Below are positions 57,398 through 64,000 of a stretch of DNA of 64,000 bases, piece after piece. The number at the start of each line of letters is the position of its first letter. Position 1 is the first letter of the stretch. This stretch comes from Branchiostoma floridae (taxonomy: Eukaryota > Chordata > Leptocardii > Amphioxiformes > Branchiostomatidae), in NCBI RefSeq assembly GCF_000003815.2, contig NC_049979.1, positions 19,142,414 to 19,206,413 on the forward strand, read 5' to 3'. The translations under genes were made by a program, and so were the position numbers. The notes below the pieces were generated by a model. That model ran no database searches, was not told where the DNA came from, and saw only the letters and a list, made by a program, of their open reading frames with translations.

Positions 57398-60242
57398 ATG
57401 GCAGCGGGAGAGTTGGGAGGTAGAGCCGAGCTGGAGACCGAGCTGGAAAAACTCGGCATTCAAACGGAAACTATCGAACATCCGGAGGTAAGGACGATTT
57501 TTATATCATAGGGTGACAAAAGGAACGATTGTAGTGGTTGGGGTGACGAAATCATGGCGGGAAAGATTGATAAAAGGGTACGACAGCTGGGCGGTGCCGA
57601 ATTTCCATCCTGTTAGGGAGTGTGTCATCTGGAGCTGGTTATGTGTATGATTTGTTTACTCAGCTTGAAAATGTAGGTCAACCTGCATGCCTTAGCTTTT
57701 GTTAGCTCTGGGTGTCGTTGAACTTTCTGAAAATAGGTCGTCAGCGACAAATGTGGTACTAAAACGTATGTCTATGAAAAGGCTGAGCTGAAGATTTTTT
57801 TTACAATAAGTAACGGGAGGGGGCCATACTTCGACAGGGGTCCAAAGTTCGACAGGTTTTAAAAATCATTGTTGCGGAGAAATGCATAGAGGCCTGCACA
57901 TGAGAAGTACACTAGCTGTAGACTAAACCTTGTTGTAAATAACTACAAAGGCGGGGTATGTGTCGAAATTAGCAAGTCCCACAGATAACGATTGAAAAAC
58001 TTGCACAAGTTTGACGCCTTCCGTGCAAGTTGACGAGCGAACGTATCGAGACCATGGCCCGGGAAACTCTTGAATTATTCTTCGCAAAATACGACATGTG
58101 AAAAAATATCACCACACATAGAAATGATGTTTATTAGCCTTCCGAAAAATAATATCTGTGTTCTGTTCTGCCTTTAACTGGCTTGGATAAACGGAGCTAA
58201 AATGATGCCACAATGTTCAGCCAGTCGGGGCCCCGCCATTTTACTATCACGCACGCAGGCGGGCGAGCGATGCTCAACACGTTGAACTCAGTCAACCCGT
58301 CCGTAGAGCGACAAACATTCAAGAAAAATCGATCTCTACCGACTAAAAAATCCTGTAGCCGTTGCTGCTGCCAAAAGACAGGATGAAATGGCAATCAAGG
58401 AAGCCGAAAAGCGAAAATGCCGTCACAGTCCAACGTAACACTGCGCTGCCGTTTTGCGGCAAGTTGGTCTCACCGTGAGAGGTAAACGTTTTAACACACC
58501 GTATTTGAATAAGTCGCGTAATACAAAATATGACCCATATTTGGTACAAAAAAAATATAATGAAGACTTTTAGTGCTATTCTATTTGCATAAGTTGTTTA
58601 AAAATGCACGGCGATGGTCTGGTTGTTACTATGTCGGAGTTTGGACCCCTTTTTTGTGTTGGAACGTTCTGCTAGGACGCAAGCCGAAAACCTGCCGTAA
58701 GTTTCGTGCGCTGTCAAAGTACAGTGCGGAACGCTACTGTTAAATGAAATATATATCTGTACAGCTTCAATAACAGTTATATGGATGCATACAAGATCTT
58801 AACTTGTTTTTGATGAGTTCACTGTAAAATGTACATTGACAAAAGCCATGCGCATCCACTTAGAACGGGTGTCGAAGTATGGCCCCCTCCCGTTAATAAT
58901 CTAACGTTAGATTCTTTTGCACTAACGGGTTATGTTATGGATTTTTTTAACGGTATTGATACTGAGGAGGATGTTCCTGTCATAAGGGCTTCTTCATGCA
59001 CTATTGACAGGGATGGTTTGGAACCAATCAGAAACCAAGGAATGGCACCAATGATACTGATAGCTTACCACGATGATCCTGACGATGATCTTGTGAATAA
59101 CAACTTAATAACATCACATGATCTTGATCTTAACAATAACTTGTATCAACATTCCCAATTATAATCAACTGTTGAATGGATGTAACATTATATGGATTCC
59201 ATACTAATCACTGCATTTCTAGACTGTCAGACTTTTTCTATCAATAACACTTCTAGTGCACTATTGATCATGTTAACAGCCATTTGGAAATGCAGACATT
59301 TAAAAAAATGTCTTTATGTTGTTTACATTGTTTCAGGTATTAACAGTAGATGTGATGGTAAAGTATTACAAATGCATCACATGTATCAGGTGCACACACA
59401 TTAATTGTCCATTTCCCCCAGGTGTTCACAGTGGAGGAGATGATGAAGTATGTGTCACATGCACCAGGTGCTCACTCCAAGAACTTGTTCCTCAGAGACA
59501 AGAAGAAAAAGAACCTCTGGGTTTTGACTATTCTTCACAATAGACAGGTCAGTAATATAACTTATGTGGTGTAAAGTGTTACTCATCCTTATTTATGCAA
59601 TGTTGGCTCAGCTGTTCTGGGAAAGTAACACAACTGTATTTTTGGGACATTTTATGTCTCTTATGGCACTTTTCTGCACAGACAGTATAGTAGGTTTGAA
59701 CCTTTTAACTCATTTCTATATTTAGTTATTTATGTTTTTGTTCAATGGAAAAGACAGAACAGATAATTGTCTTTTTACAACTTTTTTCTTGCAAAACTAA
59801 ACTAGCATTTCTTTTTTTTACATGTATGAGAACTGAAAGAAATGCATATACATTGGGAGTAAAACAATACATTTAAAAGAGATAGATTACAGTATAAGAT
59901 GTCAATGTCATATTTTTGTGCTACATGCAGGTAAATCTAGGCTGGTTAGCCAAACAACTCGGTGCGGGATCTGGCGGCGTTCGCTTCGCTGATGAGTCCA
60001 TCATGCTGGAGAAACTGGGCGTCGGGCAAGGCTGCGTGACCCCTCTCGCGCTCTTCAATGACAAGAAGGGCGAGATCAAGTTCCTCCTGGATGCAGACAT
60101 CGCGGAGGGCAGTCACGAGAAGATTTTCTGCCACCCGATGACGAACGCTGCTTCCATGGGGATGTCTGTTCAGGACTTCCTCAAGTTTGTCAAGGCAACA
60201 GGACATGAACCTAAACTAATACAATTTGAACCACTAGTATGA
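57398..60242 (+). CDS. PRORSD1: PrdX deacylase domain protein (YbaK/ProXp-type aminoacyl-tRNA deacylase), three exons, 175 aa
   Basis: Stand-alone relatives of the bacterial ProRS editing domain hydrolyse wrongly charged tRNA-Pro (typically Ala-tRNA-Pro). Exons 57398-57487, 59422-59547 and 59931-60242 all join in phase 0. The single YbaK domain covers nearly the whole protein: a leading helix (LETELEKLGIQTETIEHPE), then KNLFLRDKKKKNLWVL (50-65) with the conserved Lys in the family position, the GCVTPLAL strand (106-113) and CHPMTNAAS (139-147). The length fits the vertebrate family. The start ATG sits in an AAGATGGCAGCG context. Intron 1 has taken up a 1.1-kb DNA transposon. AATAAA at 60442-60447 is a likely polyadenylation signal. 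Precise substrate specificity is not shown by sequence alone. Confidence 0.95.
57811..58895. mobile_element. Non-autonomous DNA transposon, 1085 bp, in PRORSD1 intron 1
   Basis: Perfect 26-bp terminal inverted repeats begin TAACGGGAGGGGGCCATACT (57811-57836 and inverted at 58870-58895). Next to them, GGGGTCCAAA(G/C)T words recur inverted at 57837 and near 58634-58650. No transposase seen. The target duplication is not clear. Confidence 0.85.
58896..59421. other. PRORSD1 intron 1, remainder
   Basis: AT-rich. An open frame starting inside the transposon runs to 59164 with an Asp/Asn-rich end. It has no similarity or splice support, so I do not call it a gene. Confidence 0.5.
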
Positions 60243-60441
60243 TCAAGATGTTACCTGAATACTGTTGCAAAGCCATGTGCATACCATTTTAATTTGTTGG
60301 TCTTCAGATTCAAAGAATACTGAAATGGAACATCAACATGGAAACAGAGTCTGATAAAAACCAAGAAAATAGATTGGTTTGGTCTAATGGATTATTTCTA
60401 CTTACACCTGGTTTAACGTTTCTTTCTTTTAAAGTTGTAAA

Positions 60442-60447
60442 TAAACT
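60442..60447 (+). other. Polyadenylation signal AATAAA of PRORSD1
   Basis: Canonical hexamer 200 bases after the stop codon. Confidence 0.65.
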
Positions 60448-60818
60448 TAAAACTTAACTTGTCTTGGAGATGGGTGTGCTGCTAGCCAGGCAAATGTCTA
60501 CCTCTGTAGTATATGTTGTTTGAGAAAGGTGTAGTTTGGGTATTTTTGGTTGATAGTTTTCAAAAGTGGTTACATCTAACAGAATACTGCTGACCTTTTT
60601 TTGATATTGCACGAGTTAAGAACTATGGATGGCTAAATTGGTATGACTTTTGTGCCGAATAAAAATGGTAGGATTTGCTGTGCATCGCGTCTGTTGAAAA
60701 CATGGTGGGAAAGTTTGAAAAGCTGAGATGTGCAGGAGCCTGCAGCAATTCATTTGATAGCCCCTAGCTTAATTGAAAACATTCATATACCTAGGTGAAA
60801 CATGCATTAATTTTGGAG

Positions 60819-60930
60819 TGTGATAATTAATTGATAAGCTATATGATAGGTAGTGTTTTATAGGTGTGATTTAACTTTAAAGTGTGATAATTTATTGATA
60901 AGCTATATGATAGGTAGTATTTTAGAAGTC
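60819..60930. repeat. 62-bp tandem duplication
   Basis: GTGTGATAATTAATTGATAA and following bases (GCTATATGATAGGTAGT) are repeated 62 bases later with few changes. Confidence 0.8.
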
Positions 60931-61069
60931 TGATCAAGAAGGTTCTATGTTGAATACAGGAATGTCACCTGTATGTGGCTGTTATACAGGATTAATATTA
61001 AGTAATCATGACTTTCTCAAAGGCTGGTTGTGTGTAGCTCCCAAAGCTGTTCCCGGCTGAAGTGAAATA

Positions 61070-61234
61070 CAAAATCAGTACTCTCCAAGCAGAGGTTGGT
61101 TGAAAAAATCGTGACCTTTTCTTTTCATCCATTTTTTATCAACCGACTTTTCCACCAAAAAAAGTTGGTCGATAAAAAGCAAAGGAAAGTCACAATTTTT
61201 TCCAACAACCTCTGCTTGGAGAGTACAAAATCAG
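61070..61234. mobile_element. 147-bp palindromic MITE with 9-bp target duplication
   Basis: The element lies at 61079-61225 with ends TACTCTCCAAGCAGAGGTTG and the exact inverse. It is flanked by CAAAATCAG at 61070-61078 and 61226-61234. The arms pair over most of the length. A 9-bp duplication points to Mutator-like (MULE) transposases. Confidence 0.88.
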
Positions 61235-61489
61235 CTCTTTAAGTATCATGTTATAACAGTAGCTAGTTGTTGTTCTTTATGCCATAGAAGTGCTTTACTA
61301 ACTGATTCATCTTAGAAGCAATCATGTTTAAATGTGAAAATACTAACTCCTTGCAAAGCATTTGATTTTTCATTCTGGGAATAAAGCAAAACTTAAAGTA
61401 CTCTCTTGTGTCCGTTTTGTTACAGTATATTTCATGTGAATGATATAGTCAATGTGTGCATGGTACATCCACACATGCTTGAGTCTCCC

Positions 61490-62030
61490 CAGAACACGAG
61501 TACATACACACAGGTCCTAGAGCTCAACACTGTCCACACATGTAACCACACCTGTCCCTGGTGTTGAACACCACACACAGGTAAACACAGCTGTCCGTGG
61601 CACTGAACACCACACACAGGTAACTGCAGCTGTCCCTGGTGCTGAACACCACACACAGGCAAAGAGACCTGTCCCTGGTGCTGAACACAATCCACACACA
61701 GGTAGCCACATCTGTCCCTAGTATTGGGCATCATTAGCAAACAGGTAAACACACCTGTCCTTGGTGCTGAACATCATCCACACTAGTACAAGTAACCACA
61801 GCTGCCCCTAGTGCTGAACACTATCCACACAGGTAAGCAAAGCTGTATCTGGTGCAGAACACGAAACACACACGTGAACACATCTGGCCCTGGTGCTGAA
61901 CACCATCCACACACAGATACATGTACAAAGACATGTTGTTGGTTCTGAACACTTTCCAAACACGACTTAACATACCTGTCCTTGGTGCTGAACACGCGCA
62001 CGCACCTGCCCATCTCCCACGCACACATGC
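61490..62030. repeat. Minisatellite, irregular unit of 40-48 bp, about ten copies
   Basis: The phrase GGTGCTGAACACCA(C/T)(A/C)CACACAGG recurs near 61561, 61602, 61641, 61680, 61767, 61811, 61899, 61947 and 61989, separated by CTGTCCCTGGTGC variants. Cys/Trp-rich open frames on the minus strand come from the repeat and are not genes. Confidence 0.88.
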
Positions 62031-62304
62031 CTTGATGACGCTACTTTGACGTCCACAGGGTTTGACACTTGTCATCCTGTCGTGTCCCTTATTAGCCCCG
62101 TGTGGCGCACTCGTGTCCATGACAACGTTCCTAATAGGCTTGCGGATGTCTGTCACACACCCCTAGGCCCTTCACTTCACTTAGGATCAAATTGATCTAA
62201 TAGTTTATAATGACCCAGACAGGTTAAGCAGCGGATCTGAGAATAAACCTCTTCTTTATTCCGTGGTTGCTGAAAACGGACGTGTTGCTTTGTTGGTGGA
62301 AAAA
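62031..62304 (+). promoter_or_regulatory. Presumed promoter and 5' UTR of the secreted-protein gene
   Basis: Holds TTTGACGTCC at 62046-62055, seven bases of the TGACGTCA cyclic-AMP response element. Whether it is used is unknown. Confidence 0.35.
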
Positions 62305-63458
62305 ATGAACCGATTCATCATATGCCTGTTACCAAGTCTACTGTTCTGGTGGACACCAATAGGTATGTGTTTTGCACTTGTTTTTGTCTGTTTATTTCGT
62401 CTGGCTTCAATAGCCACTGTGCAAGCATAGAGATTTGTAATTAGCATGCTCTAAAGAATATGATACGATAAAAGAGAATTTCGTAAGGCCTTTTACAACT
62501 ATATGGATAAATACGAGTGAATACAATTATTTCATCATAGTAAGGACAAGACACATGAATATGGGTATCTAGAAAGTCGGGTTTAATCACCGTTTACACT
62601 TCAGTTTCTAACACCTAATGATTCTGTAATCTGTATGCCTATTTGTACACCGTATGGGTTATCTACTATCATAGTATCATTGAACCGATTTTTAGGATAA
62701 AGCATATTGAATTCGTTTGAGCAAGGAGACAGAAATATCATCGGAATAAGCGAGCCCCTCCATAAAAGGTTTCTCAAATTAGAAATGCATAAAATTATTA
62801 CTTACATGTACATATGATTAGCTGAAACATTGTCATGTTATCTTGTTCTCAGTGACTATTCTGCCTGTGTTGGAAGCCCGGCCAGTGACGGTCGGACCCA
62901 TACACCAGACACACGAGGAGTCCACTACTGCTGTGTCACCTGATGATTCATACTGGACAGAATCTGGTGAGAAATCCCCCACGGCGTGACCATATGTTAC
63001 TCGTTAGCTGCTACATAAACGATTAACGTCAAATGTGTTTCAATAATTACCACTAAAATGACTTAAGAAAATGGTTTCAGTATAAAGACGACCACTATAA
63101 AACAAAATAATGCTTCGGTCAATGGGGAAAATAATCTGAAGTACCACCAACTAGTCTTGTCTAAGAGTAACTATGACGACATGTTGATCGTGTATCCTAC
63201 AATTCAATTTGCTGTGGTTTTATTACACTCACTGAATCACTTTGAAGAGAATATGTGAAAATCACCTGTTATTTCTGTACAATCAATGAACGAGAAAACG
63301 ATTATATTTTGGAGATGATAATGATGTTTCCTGGTAAAGTATCATCAGCTCATAAAGCGAATGCACTTTAACATTGCTAGGATTGGATTCGACAACGGCC
63401 TTCTACAAAGTCCTCTTTGAGGAGAAACCCGACGGCGTCATTGACAACGTCACAATGG
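62305..63458 (+). CDS. Unknown secreted protein, first three exons, partial at the window end
   Basis: Exons 62305-62362, 62853-62966 and 63381-63458 are all joined by phase-1 introns, the pattern usual for extracellular proteins. Exon 1 encodes a signal peptide (MNRFIICLLPSLLFWWTPI). Exon 2 continues VTILPVLEARPVTVGPIHQT and is rich in Thr, Ser, Glu and Asp (ESTTAVSPDDSYWTES), likely an unfolded and perhaps glycosylated stretch. Exon 3 gives GLDSTTAFYKVLFEEKPDGV then IDNVTMG, with one N-glycosylation site. The reading frame is open at the GTAAGT donor at 63459, and no further exon was identified before 64000. No known domain is reached in the window. The start is supported by the hydrophobic leader and the A-rich context (AAAAATGA). 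Confidence 0.65.
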
Positions 63459-64000
63459 GTAAGTGGCAAATTGAATATCTATCGAGTTTTGACAAAATGA
63501 TGAAAAATTCAACTCAACTCTAACGTAAAACAAGATTCATTTGATTTTCAGCAGTTTTTAGTCTTCCTCAGGATAACTGAGGACCTACAGCTGATTACAA
63601 AGTTCGTCGTTCAGTGGGTCAAAGGTGGTTGGAAGTCGGTACCGCCCCCCGTCTCTGTTCAACTGACATGAGCAACGGGTCAAATGTGGTTGGAAGTTGA
63701 TGCTGGTGTTATGCTTTTCTGTTCATAGAATGTTGATGCGCTCTGGTGTGTTTCTGATATGGTTTGCATTACGAACAGCTGAAGGATGAAAATCTAATGT
63801 ACAGCTACATCACAAGGGGTAGTCTAGGTACCACCCTCTGTAGTTACCACTGGCTCTACCTTTTTACTTGCTTATCGGAAACGGAAAGAAGAGAGCCAAC
63901 GGTAACTACGGAGGGTAGTTCCAAAGAAACATGCGAGCCGCTCTATTCTCTCATGAAGGGTCTCGTGACCACTTGATATCCCGGTTTTGTTCCCCCCAAG
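63459..64000. other. Intron of the secreted-protein gene, or flanking sequence
   Basis: Apart from the hairpin at 63829-63919 nothing is recognised. A direct repeat (GGGTCAAA(G/T)GTGGTTGGAAGT) occurs at 63618 and 63678. Confidence 0.45.
63829..63919. repeat. Hairpin with ~27-bp arms
   Basis: CCACCCTCTGTAGTTACCAC-TGGCTCT at 63831-63857 pairs, with three mismatches, with the inverse stretch at 63892-63918; the loop is about 34 bases. It could be a short fold-back element or, less likely, a small-RNA precursor. Confidence 0.6.

Noticed and set aside
58829-59164. 111-residue open frame in PRORSD1 intron 1
   Set aside because: It begins inside a transposon end and finishes in an Asp/Asn-rich low-complexity run; no similarity or splice support.
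61432-62156. Cys/Trp-rich open frames on the minus strand
   Set aside because: They are readings of the 40-48-bp minisatellite and change frame with its irregular period.

Overview
The window is nuclear DNA from an invertebrate animal, most likely a lancelet (Branchiostoma). Reasons: AT-rich, intron-dense genes with GT-AG introns of a few hundred bases to a few kb; many words of the type 'acatgta'; a heavy load of MITEs, minisatellites and decayed LINEs; and protein-coding exons close to chordate orthologues. The species call is inference. No sign of bacterial or organellar DNA was seen. Exon borders were worked out by hand from splice sites, reading phase and protein similarity.

Layout. 1-11 kb (+ strand): the last part of one gene and the whole of a second gene of a TPR-like family. 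The complete member is predicted to be a short-lumen single-pass membrane protein with a beta-prone Gly/Asn segment followed by TPR-like helices. Between them lies a roughly 6 kb fold-back element built from two opposed arrays of a ~90-bp repeat. 12-31.4 kb (- strand): fifteen exons of TTC7, the scaffold that holds PI4-kinase III alpha at the plasma membrane; its C-terminal exons are not in the window. 31.4-33.6 kb (+): RPS27A (ubiquitin-eS31 fusion), head-to-head with TTC7 over a short shared promoter. 36.3-38.25 kb (+): a small ankyrin-repeat protein. 39.07-50.07 kb (-): complete MTIF2, mitochondrial translation initiation factor 2, 16 coding exons. 50-57 kb: a repeat-rich stretch with a dead LINE, tandem duplications and fold-back elements. 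57.4-60.24 kb (+): complete PRORSD1 (YbaK/ProXp-type deacylase), 3 exons. 60.3-62.2 kb: repeats. 62.3 kb to the end (+): first three exons of an unknown secreted protein.

How the genes relate. RPS27A, MTIF2 and PRORSD1 all serve translation (cytosolic ribosome, mitochondrial initiation, tRNA proofreading). As I recall the human map, RPS27A, MTIF2 and the PRORSD1P pseudogene lie in the same order on 2p16, so this looks like a linkage block kept since early chordates. TTC7 and the ankyrin gene are not obviously connected with it by function. The most unusual items are the fold-back array element at 3-9 kb, the membrane/TPR family with its RHIM-like segment, and a 19-bp minisatellite set exactly between two hAT-like elements inside an MTIF2 intron.
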